DNA of 64,000 bases from Phycisphaeraceae bacterium D3-23 (GCA_039555135.1 CP114179.1:620001-684000), one strand, 5' to 3'. Positions 9,320-17,528 are shown, counted from the stretch's first letter. Notes: generated by a model from the sequence alone, not told the origin. Program-made: numbers and translations.

Positions 9320-9412
9320 GACAGGCATTCTTGCCTGCCTTCCGGCACAGCCGGAATCATCCCAAAACGGCAACCTGGCCTCCGGCCAATGGCAGACAGG
9401 AATGTCGGCCCC
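9317..9412. repeat. Two facing copies of the GGCAGACATTCCTGTCTGCC repeat
   Basis: The first copy (9317-9339, GACAGGCATTCTTGCCTGCC) overlaps the stop codon of the 102-residue gene. The second (9391-9412, GGCAGACAGGAATGTCGGCC) is in the opposite orientation. Between them lies a hairpin TTCCGGCACAGCCGGAA. The pair fills the gap before the EboB-like gene. Confidence 0.75.
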
Positions 9413-9460
9413 ACCAAACACTCGGCCCCTTGGCCCCCGCCCCCTCGGCCCCTTCCCCCC

Positions 9461-10264
9461 ATGCGCTACATCGACCCGCACATCCACATGGTCAGCCGGA
9501 CCACCGACGACTACCAGCGCATGGCCCAGGCCGGCTGCGTCGCCGTCACCGAGCCCGCCTTCTGGGCCGGGTTCGACCGCTCCTCCCCGCAGGGCTTCTA
9601 CGACTACTACGTCCAACTCACCGAAGTCGAACCCCAGCGCGCCGCGCAGTTCGGCATCAAGCACCACTGCTGGATCTGCATCAACCCCAAAGAAGCCGAG
9701 GACGTCGGCTTCGCACGCGATGTGATCGCGCTCATCCCCCAGTTCCTCGACAAGCCCGGCGTCCTCGGCGTCGGCGAGATCGGGCTCAACAAGAACTCGA
9801 AGAACGAACTGGAAATCCTCGAGGCCCAGATCGACCTCGCCGCGAAACACAACCAGCTCGTCCTTGTCCACACGCCGCATCTTGAGGACAAGCTCAAGGG
9901 CACGCTGCTCATCATGGACGCCATCGCCAACGACGGCCGCATCCCCCCGGAACGTGTGCTGATCGACCACGTCGAAGAACACACCGTCGGGCACGTTTTA
10001 GCCAAGGGCTACTGGGCGGGCATGACGCTCTACCCCGAAACAAAGATGACCCCGCAGCGCGCCGCGGATGTAATCGAGTGCTACGGCCAGGAACGCCTCT
10101 GGATCAACTCCGCCGGCGACTGGGGCTGCTCCGACCCCCTCGCTGTCCCCAAGTGCCAGCAGGAGATGCGCCTCCGCGGGCACAAGCCCGAGACGATCGA
10201 ACGCATCAGCTACGACAACCCGCTGCAATTCTTGTCGCAGTCGGAGCGGTTTTCGATCGAGTAG
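9461..10264 (+). CDS. eboB: TatD-like metal-dependent hydrolase (EboB-like)
   Basis: A 267-residue TIM-barrel amidohydrolase of the TatD kind. The metal-binding motif is YIDPHIHM at residues 3-10. A Glu metal ligand sits in GVGEIGLNKNSK (about 102), a His in VLVHTPHLEDK (about 130), DHVEEHT comes later (about 168) and the final Asp in NSAGDWGCSDP (about 220). The family includes 3'-to-5' nucleases and other hydrolases, but EboB members are grouped with the EboD cyclase and a UbiA-type prenyltransferase in ebo clusters. Here EboA, EboC, EboE and EboF are not in the window. The start at 9461 is chosen because the upstream extension is repeat-derived and begins outside the domain. Confidence 0.8.
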   Translation: MRYIDPHIHMVSRTTDDYQRMAQAGCVAVTEPAFWAGFDRSSPQGFYDYYVQLTEVEPQRAAQFGIKHHCWICINPKEAEDVGFARDVIALIPQFLDKPGVLGVGEIGLNKNSKNELEILEAQIDLAAKHNQLVLVHTPHLEDKLKGTLLIMDAIANDGRIPPERVLIDHVEEHTVGHVLAKGYWAGMTLYPETKMTPQRAADVIECYGQERLWINSAGDWGCSDPLAVPKCQQEMRLRGHKPETIERISYDNPLQFLSQSERFSIE

Positions 10265-10302
10265 TCTCACGCAGAGGCGCGGAGGCGCAGAGAAAGGCAG
10301 AG

Positions 10303-10385
10303 TCGCGGGTGTCACATAGCACAGCTATGTGCCAGTTTCGCACACCCGCTGGCGGAAGCACATAGCTTCGCAATGTGGCACCCGG
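10303..10385. repeat. Inverted pair of GGGTGYCACAT...ATGTGC elements
   Basis: Each arm is itself a small hairpin (CACATAGC-aca-GCTATGTG, and CACATAGC-ttc-GCAATGTG). The two arms face each other with GGGTGTCACAT on the left and ATGTGGCACCC on the right. They lie between the EboB-like gene and the convergent 160-residue gene, where they could act as a two-way terminator. The design is the same as the pair at 36355-36462, with a different core. Confidence 0.7.
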
Positions 10386-10868
10386 CTAAAACACGATTGG
10401 CTTACCGACTGCCAGCGAGCAAGTAACCAACTCTTGCATCTGCCTGAGAAACTCATCCATCAGGTGCTGATAGTCTCTTTGGGAGCATAAAAAACCACCC
10501 AGCGAATCAAGTTCGCTTTGCATAAAAACCACGTCCTCCAAACCCAAAAAATCTCCGGCATGAGACCCACTATAAATTACTTTCTCAAAAATCACTGGTA
10601 TCGATTCTCGCAGAGACTCAAGCTCCGATCGCAATGCCCCCACCAAGGCAATGTTACCGATCCGATGATGGAGTAAGACTCCGCCAGCGTGCTTGCACAT
10701 CCGGCAGGTGTAAAGCCATCGATCAAAGGCGAGTTGTGTTTCTAGACGATCTGATCCGCACAGCAAACTGCCATCACTCGCAACTTGCACCTCTGTGTCA
10801 GTAGGCGGTGCTTCGCGGATCAAGCCACGCTCGAAACAATCGCAATAGACGCATGCATCTAATCCCAC
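10386..10868 (-). CDS. Uncharacterised protein with CDCFERG and CKHAGG motifs
   Basis: A 160-residue protein I cannot name. It opens GLDACVYCDCFERGLIREAP, has several Cys residues that could bind metal (YCDCF; CRMCKHAGG, about 76-82), then LLHHRIGNIALVGALRSELE and FEKVIYSGSHAGDF, and ends with a helical stretch. It is soluble, without a signal peptide. The start is GTG at 10868; the ATG at 10873 is out of frame and quickly stopped. Base composition is clearly richer in A and T than its neighbours, which suggests acquisition by transfer. It could be a small accessory or immunity-type protein, but nothing adjacent shows this. Confidence 0.6.
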   Translation of the reverse strand: MGLDACVYCDCFERGLIREAPPTDTEVQVASDGSLLCGSDRLETQLAFDRWLYTCRMCKHAGGVLLHHRIGNIALVGALRSELESLRESIPVIFEKVIYSGSHAGDFLGLEDVVFMQSELDSLGGFLCSQRDYQHLMDEFLRQMQELVTCSLAVGKPIVF

Positions 10869-10942
10869 GGCATTTTCTCATTTCGCGTGTTATCCAGTAT
10901 CACACTGCATTTTCATGCACAGTCGCTATGCCCAACTTGTAG

Positions 10943-11428
10943 TCATGTTTGATTCTGATCCCCATACACCTCATCCGGGTCGTACACCTTCTCCGCGACG
11001 GTTTCGAGCTTTGGTAGTTCCGCCCCGTCACCGACACCCGTCGGCACCGCTCGGTAGAAGCAGTTGGGGTAGCCGACATGGCAGCTTGCCTGGACGCCCC
11101 CGGAAGTAGATTTTCCTATCGTGACGCGGGCCACCAGGGCGTCCTGGTCGCAGTCGGTGAGGAGTTGGACGATGTGCTGGCTCATGCCCGAGGACTCGCC
11201 TTTGAGCCAGAGCTTGCCGCGGCTGCGGGACCAGTAGTGGACCAGGCCGGTCTCGATGGTTTTCTTCAGCGACAGCGCGTTCATGTAGGCGAACATCAGC
11301 ACCTCGCCCGTGTCGGCATGAGTGGTGATGCAGGGGATGAGGCCGTGCTCGTCGAACTTGGGGCTGAAGCGATCGCCTTCTTCGAGAAGCTTCTTGTCGG
11401 TTGGGCGTTCGGGGAAGGGATTACTCAT
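10943..11428 (-). CDS. hisI: Phosphoribosyl-AMP cyclohydrolase
   Basis: Opens the purine ring of phosphoribosyl-AMP, the third step of histidine biosynthesis; a cytoplasmic zinc enzyme. The 161 residues contain the family core: MFAYMNALSLKKTIETG, YWSRSRGKLWLKGESSG (about 65-81), the DCDQDALV metal site (about 92-99), and the conserved Cys in QASCHVGYPNCFYR. There is no PR-ATP pyrophosphohydrolase domain, so this is the stand-alone form. No other his gene is nearby. Confidence 0.93.
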   Translation of the reverse strand: MSNPFPERPTDKKLLEEGDRFSPKFDEHGLIPCITTHADTGEVLMFAYMNALSLKKTIETGLVHYWSRSRGKLWLKGESSGMSQHIVQLLTDCDQDALVARVTIGKSTSGGVQASCHVGYPNCFYRAVPTGVGDGAELPKLETVAEKVYDPDEVYGDQNQT

Positions 11429-11447
11429 GATGGGGGCATGATAGTTT

Positions 11448-11600
11448 AACCACGAAGGTCACGAAGAACACGACAGAGGAAATTAGCCACGAAAACGCAC
11501 AAAAGTCACAAAGATGAGCAGTTCCGTTTTGTACCCGATGTGCCTGTTTGTGGCTGGATTGAATTCCTTCGTGGTCTTCGTGCTCTTCGTGGTTCCATCT
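11448..11600. repeat. CACGAAG-word inverted repeat region
   Basis: The stretch between hisI and rpsD holds many copies of the words CACGAAG and CACAAAG on the left (11452-11515) and the reverse CTTCGTGG/CTTCGTGC on the right (11566-11595). The two sides form a large imperfect inverted repeat. No gene is seen here. Confidence 0.65.
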
Positions 11601-11601
11601 A

Positions 11602-11633
11602 GTTTTGAAAAACCCACGGATGCAATCCGTGGG
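11602..11633 (-). terminator. Hairpin plus T-tract downstream of rpsD
   Basis: A perfect 9-bp stem CCCACGGAT/ATCCGTGGG with a 3-nt loop (11613-11633) is followed on the minus strand by TTTTTC. Its position about 50 bp past the rpsD stop fits a Rho-independent terminator. A sequence-related hairpin at 31229-31249 shows it is also a repeat family member. Confidence 0.7.
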
Positions 11634-11686
11634 CTTCGCAGGGTACTGTTTTTCGAGACCCGAGACCCCAGACCCGGTATCCGACA

Positions 11687-12289
11687 CTAGCGGTAGAATT
11701 CGACGATCAGGTTCATGTTGACGTCGAAGGGGACCTGGTCGGGGGTCGGGGTGGCGACGACTTTGGCGGCGAGGGTCGAGGGGTTGTACTCGAGCCAGCC
11801 GGGGACTTCGTGGCCCGGGAGGGACTCCATGTTCTCGCGGACGAGCTTGGAGCCGTTGTCTTTCTTGAGGGTGATCTCGTCGTTGATCGCGACCTGGTAG
11901 GAGGGTCGGTCGACCTTCTTGCCGTTGATCTTGATGTGGCCGTGGGCGACCATCTGGCGTGCCTGCCAGATCGTGCGGGCCCAGCCGAGGCGTCGGATGA
12001 CGTTGTCGAGGCGCTGCTCGAGGAGTCGGAGGATGACGGTGCCGGTGTTGCCGGGCTTGCGGCCGGCCTCTGCGACGTAGCGGCGGAACTGCTTTTCCAT
12101 CACGTTGTAATGGAAGCGGAGCTTCTGTTTTTCGTTGAGGCGTACACCGTAGTCGCGGAGTCGTCGGCCGCGGAAGCCGTGCATGCCCGGGGGGTTGAGC
12201 TGGCGTTTGCCGGTGTGCTTGGGGATGTCGGCGATGGGGACGCCGACGCGGCGGGAGAGCTTGACTTTGGGGCCGGTGTAGTTGGCCAT
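11687..12289 (-). CDS. rpsD: 30S ribosomal protein S4
   Basis: A 200-residue primary 16S rRNA-binding protein of the small subunit. The N-terminus ANYTGPKVKLSRRVGVP, then PGMHGFRGRRLRDYG(V)RLNEKQKLRF, and the S4 domain RLLEQRLDNVIRRLGWARTIWQARQMVAHGHI (split here only for description) match bacterial S4. The N-terminal domain lacks the four-cysteine zinc site, so this is the Cys-free type. The start MANYTGPK at 12289 is chosen; the frame stays open upstream to 12400 but codes a Pro/Arg-rich non-S4 stretch. The gene stands alone rather than in the alpha operon with rpoA. Confidence 0.96.
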   Translation of the reverse strand: MANYTGPKVKLSRRVGVPIADIPKHTGKRQLNPPGMHGFRGRRLRDYGVRLNEKQKLRFHYNVMEKQFRRYVAEAGRKPGNTGTVILRLLEQRLDNVIRRLGWARTIWQARQMVAHGHIKINGKKVDRPSYQVAINDEITLKKDNGSKLVRENMESLPGHEVPGWLEYNPSTLAAKVVATPTPDQVPFDVNMNLIVEFYR

Positions 12290-12621
12290 TGGTGGTGTAC
12301 CCCGTTTTTGGCGGGGCCCTCGTGGTGTGCGGCGGCCGCGGCTGCGGCGTGGCGGGTTCCAGAAGTTCAGGGCCACGTCGGCCCTGCAATCTTGAGCCAC
12401 GCATTATCGAGCAGCCGAGGCCCTGCGTCAAACCAAGCCCGGGGTCGAGAAGCCCGTTTGCGGCTTCCGGGCAACATCCCGCACGACCCTCAAAGGCGGG
12501 AATCGGCCAGAAACCCGCGAAAAAACTTCGTTTCTCGGATTTCCCGGCGTAGACTTCGATAGCCGCCGAGCCCGCCGCCACCCCGCTTCCGCGTTGGCAC
12601 ACGGCTCGCACCCGGTCCGCC
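12290..12621. other. Intergenic region between rpsD and a lipoprotein gene
   Basis: A divergent gap of 332 bp. It must hold the promoters of rpsD and of the lipoprotein gene. I see no RNA gene and no coding sequence with family resemblance; short open frames here are Arg/Pro-rich and look like GC-driven noise. Confidence 0.5.
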
Positions 12622-13005
12622 ATGACGATCCACTGCAACATCCCGCCGACCCTTCTTCTCGCCCTGGCGCTGCTGCTTTCGGTCGGCTGCGCGAGCCGAT
12701 CGACGCCGTACAGCTGGGCCGAGCCGCACCACGGGCTGCTGTATCGGGACGGCGGGCAGGCATTGTCGCTGGCGATGGATTCCGATGCCCAGCGCGCGTT
12801 GACGCAGGCCAAGCCCGGCACGATCGACCCGTGGTACATCGGCCGCAACGACGCGATGGCGAGCGTGGTCTACGGCGAGCGTCGGTCGGTCTATGAATCG
12901 ACGCTGACCCTCTCTCGCGACCAGCAATCGATCAGCGGTGGCCGGGTCTACGACCGCTTCAACCGCACCACGCTGCGGCGACGCGAAACGCGCACCCGGC
13001 GGTAA
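12622..13005 (+). CDS. Small hypothetical lipoprotein
   Basis: A 127-residue exported protein of unknown function. Residues 1-24 form a lipoprotein signal (hydrophobic run PTLLLALALLLSVGC), with the lipid-anchor Cys at about 24. The mature part contains YSWAEPHHGLLYRDGG and a Trp/Tyr-containing WYIGRNDAMASVVYGERR, then an Arg-rich end. No family is recognised. It lies 63 bp before the large dehydrogenase gene on the same strand. Confidence 0.7.
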   Translation: MTIHCNIPPTLLLALALLLSVGCASRSTPYSWAEPHHGLLYRDGGQALSLAMDSDAQRALTQAKPGTIDPWYIGRNDAMASVVYGERRSVYESTLTLSRDQQSISGGRVYDRFNRTTLRRRETRTRR

Positions 13006-13068
13006 ACCTGGCAACGCTCGCAATCCCCCAACTGTCGCGCATCGGTCCCGGCCATAGAATGCCGACCG

Positions 13069-16000
13069 ATGACTACGACGCCCACCCAACCCACGCTCGC
13101 TACCCATGCCCTCGAATGCGAACTGCGCGATGCGCTGCGCGGCGAAGTGTCGTTCGATAAAACAACACGCGGGATCCACGCCGCCGACGCGAGCCACTAC
13201 CAGACGATGCCCGCCTGCGTCGTGGTCCCGCGTGATGCCGACGACTGTGTCGCCGCGATCAAGCTGGCCTACGAACATGGCCTTGCGATCACGCCGCGTG
13301 GCGGCGGGACCTCCCTGTCGGGCCAGACCTTTGGGCCGGGCATGGTGATCGACGTGTCCAGGTACATGGACGGCGTGATCGAGGTCAACGAGCAGGAACA
13401 GTGGGCCCGTGTCGAGCCCGGCGTCGTGCGCGACCGGCTCAACGCGCAGCTCAAGCCGTTGGGGCTCCACTTCGCGCCCGACCCCGCGACCGGCAACCGC
13501 GCGACCGTTGGCGGGATGGTCGGCAACAACACCTCGGGCACCCGCTCGATCGTCTACGGCAAGACGATCGACCATACCCTCGCCTGTAAAGTCGCGCTCA
13601 CCGACGGCACGGTGCTCGAACTCGACCCGCACGACGCCGAGTCGTGGGACGAGAAGTGCATCGGCAATACGGCCGGTCCGCGAGAAGCGCAGCTCTACCA
13701 CGACGTTCGAAAACTGATTGAAGCGAACCGCGCCGAGATCGCCGAGCGCTACCCGAAAGTCATGCGTCGCGTATCGGGCTACAACCTCGACGAATTCGTC
13801 GACGGCGCGGGCTATACCGGGCCGATCGGGCCACGCGGTGCAATCAATGCAGGCCATCGGCCGTGGAATCTGAGCAACCTCATCGTCGGCAGCGAGGGCA
13901 CGCTCGCGTTCCTGCTTGAAGCGAAGATCCGCCTGACGCCGCTGCCAAAGGCGACGGCCGTATGCGTCGTGCATTTCGACGACGACCTCGACTCGCTCCG
14001 CCACGTCCCGGCGATCAACGCGCATGGGCCCTCGGCCGTCGAACTGCTCGACCGCTCGGTGCTGCGCGCAGCAAAGACCAACCCGTCGACCAAACACATG
14101 GCGACGTTTATTGAGGGCGACCCTGCGGCGGTGCTGATCTGCGAGTTCTTCGCGGAGGATGAAGACGCGGCTTCCGCGAAGGCCCATCGTTTTGCCGAGG
14201 ATATGAAGGCCTCGGACATCGGCTGTGCGCACATCATCCGCACCGACACCGACGGCCAGCGCGACGTCTGGGAGACCCGCAAGCTCGGGCTCGGCTTGGT
14301 CACCAATGTGCCGGGCCCGGTGAAGGGGCAGGCCTTTGTCGAAGATGCGTGTGTGCCCGTCGAGGTGCTCGCCCAATACATCGAGCAGCTTCGCGACGCC
14401 TGCTCGGCCGAGGGGATTGATACGTCGATGTACGCCCACGCCTCGGTCGGCGTGATCCACTTCCGCCCGGCGGTGGACCTGCACCTGCCCGAGCACCGCG
14501 ACAAGATGCACCGCATCGCGCAGAAGTCGTTCGATTTAGTCACCCAGTACGGCGGCGTGGTCGCGGGCGAGCACGGCGACGGCATGGTCCGCGGCGAGTT
14601 CATCGCGCAGTGTTTCGGGCCGCAGCTATACGATGCGTTCAAGCAACTTAAAGCGCTCTTCGACCCGACGGGCATCATGAACCCGGGCAAGGTGATCGAC
14701 ACGCCGTCGATGGTGGACCCGGCGTACTTGCGGTATGGCGATAGCTACCGCGTGGCCGAGATCCCGTCGAGTTTTGACTACGCGGGCCAGGCGCTGCCGG
14801 GGTCGAGCAAGACGGATGGGTTCCGCCTGGCCGTCGAGCAGTGCAACGGGGTCGGCGCGTGTCGAAAGGTCGGCGGCGGGACGATGTGCCCGTCGTACAT
14901 GGCGACGCGCGACGAGGAGCACACGACCCGCGGCCGGGCCAACGCCCTGCGTATGGCGATGTCGGGCCAGCTCGGCGAAGACGACCTGACGAGCGGCCGG
15001 ATCAAGGGCGTGCTGTCACTGTGCCTGTCGTGCAAGGCGTGCAAGACCGAGTGCCCCAACGCGGTGGACATGAGCAAACTAAAGGCGGACGTGACGCAGA
15101 TGCGCTACGACAAGCACGGCACACCGCTAGGTGCGAAGCTGATCGGGCGCATGCCGGACAAGGCGCACTGGCTATCCGGGCCGATGGCGCCGCTTGTGAA
15201 CTTCGTGCAGAGGTTGGGACCATACAAGTGGGTGATGGAGAAGGCGGCGGGGATCGACCGGCGTCGGCCGATGCCGGCCTTCGCCAAGCAGACCTTCATG
15301 AAGGCGATGGCCCAACGCGCAGCATCAACCACGCCGACACCGCTGGGCGAGGTGGTGCTGGTCGTCGATACCTGGTCCAACTGCTTTGAGCCCAACGTCG
15401 GGCTCGCCGCGGTCGAATTGCTTGAGTCCTGCGGCTACCGCGTCACGCTTGCCAACGCAGGCGATGCGCAGCGGCCCCGGCTGTCGAAAGGGCTCGTGCA
15501 TGAAGCGAAACATAACGGCGAGCGGGTATTGAAAAAGCTCGATGCGGCCGGCGAAACAACGGACGCCCCGCTGCTCGTTCTCGAACCCAGCGACTGCTCC
15601 GCGTTGACCGACGACCTGCCCGACCTGATCGACGACAAGCAACTCGGCGAGCGTGTCGCCGCGCGGGTCAAGATGATCGACGTGTTCCTCGCCGAACAGT
15701 TCGCCGCCGGTGACATCGCGGGCTTCGAGTTGGTCGATGGCGTTAGCCGCGACATCCTTCTCCACGGCCACTGCCATCAGAAAGCACTCTTCGGCACGAA
15801 GTCGATCCACACGATCCTGAACAGCATCGACGGCGTCACCTGCAACGAGGTCGACTCCGGCTGCTGCGGCATGGCCGGGTCGTTCGGCTACGAGCACTAC
15901 GACCTGTCCGAAAAGATCGGCGAAGACCGCCTGTTCCCCGCGGTGCGCGCGGCCGAGAAGAAGGGCCAAACCCTCGTCGCCTGCGGCATCAGTTGCCGAC

Positions 16001-16080
16001 ACCAGGTCCACGACTTCCTCGGCGTGAAGGCAAAGCACATTGTGGAGGTGGTGCGCGGGGTGAGAGCTTCTGGCACCTGA
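13069..16080 (+). CDS. FAD-linked dehydrogenase with Fe-S and cysteine-rich domains (YdiJ-type, D-2-hydroxyacid oxidation)
   Basis: A 1003-residue fusion of a GlcD/D-lactate dehydrogenase-type flavoprotein, a two-cluster ferredoxin domain and a GlpC-like cysteine-rich domain. The N-terminal PCMH FAD domain has PRGGGTSLSGQTFGPG (about 75-90) and TVGGMVGNNTSGTRS. The FAD C-terminal domain has EHGDGMVRGEF (about 505). The Fe-S domain has CNGVGAC...MCPSY (about 590-610) and CLSCKACKTECP (about 652-663). The cysteine-rich end has HGHCHQKALFG and DSGCCGMAGSFGYE. This layout matches E. coli YdiJ (about 1018 residues), a D-2-hydroxyglutarate dehydrogenase. Which hydroxyacid is used here is not shown by sequence. 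It probably passes electrons to a membrane carrier. Confidence 0.87.
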   Translation: MTTTPTQPTLATHALECELRDALRGEVSFDKTTRGIHAADASHYQTMPACVVVPRDADDCVAAIKLAYEHGLAITPRGGGTSLSGQTFGPGMVIDVSRYMDGVIEVNEQEQWARVEPGVVRDRLNAQLKPLGLHFAPDPATGNRATVGGMVGNNTSGTRSIVYGKTIDHTLACKVALTDGTVLELDPHDAESWDEKCIGNTAGPREAQLYHDVRKLIEANRAEIAERYPKVMRRVSGYNLDEFVDGAGYTGPIGPRGAINAGHRPWNLSNLIVGSEGTLAFLLEAKIRLTPLPKATAVCVVHFDDDLDSLRHVPAINAHGPSAVELLDRSVLRAAKTNPSTKHMATFIEGDPAAVLICEFFAEDEDAASAKAHRFAEDMKASDIGCAHIIRTDTDGQRDVWETRKLGLGLVTNVPGPVKGQAFVEDACVPVEVLAQYIEQLRDACSAEGIDTSMYAHASVGVIHFRPAVDLHLPEHRDKMHRIAQKSFDLVTQYGGVVAGEHGDGMVRGEFIAQCFGPQLYDAFKQLKALFDPTGIMNPGKVIDTPSMVDPAYLRYGDSYRVAEIPSSFDYAGQALPGSSKTDGFRLAVEQCNGVGACRKVGGGTMCPSYMATRDEEHTTRGRANALRMAMSGQLGEDDLTSGRIKGVLSLCLSCKACKTECPNAVDMSKLKADVTQMRYDKHGTPLGAKLIGRMPDKAHWLSGPMAPLVNFVQRLGPYKWVMEKAAGIDRRRPMPAFAKQTFMKAMAQRAASTTPTPLGEVVLVVDTWSNCFEPNVGLAAVELLESCGYRVTLANAGDAQRPRLSKGLVHEAKHNGERVLKKLDAAGETTDAPLLVLEPSDCSALTDDLPDLIDDKQLGERVAARVKMIDVFLAEQFAAGDIAGFELVDGVSRDILLHGHCHQKALFGTKSIHTILNSIDGVTCNEVDSGCCGMAGSFGYEHYDLSEKIGEDRLFPAVRAAEKKGQTLVACGISCRHQVHDFLGVKAKHIVEVVRGVRASGT

Positions 16081-16092
16081 CTAGGCTCTGTC

Positions 16093-16165
16093 TGAAAAGC
16101 GCAGGTGGCACGGGTGTCCCGCCCGTGATGCGTCGCAATCCACGGCCGAGACGGCCGTGCCACCG
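16093..16165. repeat. Two-hairpin repeat GGTGGCACGGG...GGCCGTGCCACC
   Basis: Facing arms GGTGGCACGGGTGTCCCGCC and GACGGCCGTGCCACC lie between the dehydrogenase and the convergent GH10-like gene. Each arm has its own internal stem (CACGGG/CCCGTG and CACGGCC/GGCCGTG). No gene is present. Confidence 0.65.
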
Positions 16166-16204
16166 TTTTCAGGCAGGACCTAACCCACGCAGCGTGCCAC
16201 TGCG

Positions 16205-17464
16205 CTATCCCGCTGGCCCGGCCTGCAGCACGATGTATCTCGGCTCGTCGGACTTGGGCAGGTAGGCCTCGGTCTCGAGGACGCGGCCGTCGGGGAGGGT
16301 CGCGGTGATGCGGTACCAGCCGGTGAAGACGTCGGCGCGGGTGTTGCCGATGTCGTCGCTTAGCTCGGTGAGGTCGGTCCACCAGAGCTCGCGGAAGAGG
16401 CCTTCGACGAGCTGCGCGCAGCCGGAGAGCTCGCCCGCGTCGTCGAGCAGCGCGCCGGCGGGCTCGGTTGTGTCATCCGCGTAGAGCCCGGCGAAGTAGA
16501 CACCGCGGATGTTGGGCGTGGCGAAGAGCAGGCGCAGGACGATCTCGAGGTTCATCGCGGCGGCGATGCCGGATGTGCCCGCGACGTTGAGGTTGGCGAT
16601 GGTGATGGGCACGTCGAGGGTGGCGATGCGGTCGTTGAGGATGCGTTCGAGGGACGGCGCATTGACGGTGGCGGGGAAGGACTGGTCGATCGTGACGCCG
16701 TCGAAGCGGACCTGCCGGATGTTGAGGGCGCGCATGCGTCGGCGGAGCTCGGCCGAGCGGTTGGTATCGAGCCCATCACGCACACGGAGGCAGATCGCGG
16801 CGTCGGGCCGGTGGGCGTCGGCGGTGTCGAAGAGCGTGTTGAGGACGCCCGTGCCCAGGCGGTCTTCGAGCAGGGCGTGGCCCGCCGCGTCGGCGTAGAG
16901 GTCGAACCGGTCGACGGCGTCGTCGATCCGCAGCGCGCGGTCGATGCGCTCGCGGATTGCATCACGCATCGGCCCGGTGTCGAGCGCGACGACGCGCTCG
17001 GGGGTGCGTGCGGCGTCGGCGGAGAGGACCGGGCCGTAGCTCGCCTCGATGGGCTGCATCCAGTCGTGCCAGAGCGCGGCGGCCCTGTCGAGCCGCTCTT
17101 CATCCATCGGCGGGTCGATGCGCCAGTCGGTGAGCCCGTCCAGCGCGAACGCATTGAAGCATCGCCAAAGCGGCAGCTCGTCCGCCTGGCCCAGGGGCGG
17201 GTTGTCTTCGTTCACCGCAACGCCGAGGACAAAGTCGTGACGGGTCTGCTCGATGTGGACCTGCGCGTTTCGGATCGGCCGATCGTCGGCGCCGAGCACG
17301 ACGACGATGAGGCCGGTCTTGCGATGCTCGTCGATGGCGGCTTGCGAACGCTCGACCCACTCGCCCTGCAGGATCTGTGCATCGGCAGGTAAGGCGATTA
17401 GGACTACGGTCAACACGGCGGCGGGAAGCGCGCAAGACAACAACATTCGGGCAAAGCTCGGCAT
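16205..17464 (-). CDS. Secreted GH10-like (xylanase-fold) protein
   Basis: A 419-residue exported protein. Residues 1-31 form a signal peptide (hydrophobic PAAVLTVVLIALPADA). After that comes a short beta domain typical of planctomycete GH10-like proteins: LIVVVLGADDRPIRNAQVHIEQTRHDFVLGVAVNED. A TIM-barrel-like part follows, with FNAFALDGLTDWRIDPPMDEERLD. GH10 xylanases have the same start, but I do not see the canonical acid/base pattern (E in a TEXD-like context) or a clear nucleophile strand, so the enzyme is divergent or inactive. The start at 17464 gives the signal peptide; the open frame upstream runs into radA. 64 bp separate it from radA, same strand. Confidence 0.6.
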   Translation of the reverse strand: MPSFARMLLSCALPAAVLTVVLIALPADAQILQGEWVERSQAAIDEHRKTGLIVVVLGADDRPIRNAQVHIEQTRHDFVLGVAVNEDNPPLGQADELPLWRCFNAFALDGLTDWRIDPPMDEERLDRAAALWHDWMQPIEASYGPVLSADAARTPERVVALDTGPMRDAIRERIDRALRIDDAVDRFDLYADAAGHALLEDRLGTGVLNTLFDTADAHRPDAAICLRVRDGLDTNRSAELRRRMRALNIRQVRFDGVTIDQSFPATVNAPSLERILNDRIATLDVPITIANLNVAGTSGIAAAMNLEIVLRLLFATPNIRGVYFAGLYADDTTEPAGALLDDAGELSGCAQLVEGLFRELWWTDLTELSDDIGNTRADVFTGWYRITATLPDGRVLETEAYLPKSDEPRYIVLQAGPAG

Positions 17465-17528
17465 AGGGTTTCTATCGGCCAAGCCGGTGGGGGGACGGTC
17501 AGGATTTCCGCACAGCGCCGAGCCAGGC

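Noticed and set aside
9317-9461. N-terminal extension of the EboB-like protein from 9389
   Set aside because: The extension is coded by a repeat and Pro-rich DNA; the domain starts at 9461.
12490-14511. 673-residue minus-strand frame over the lipoprotein and dehydrogenase genes
   Set aside because: It is a shadow of the dehydrogenase, which has clear FAD and Fe-S motifs on the plus strand.
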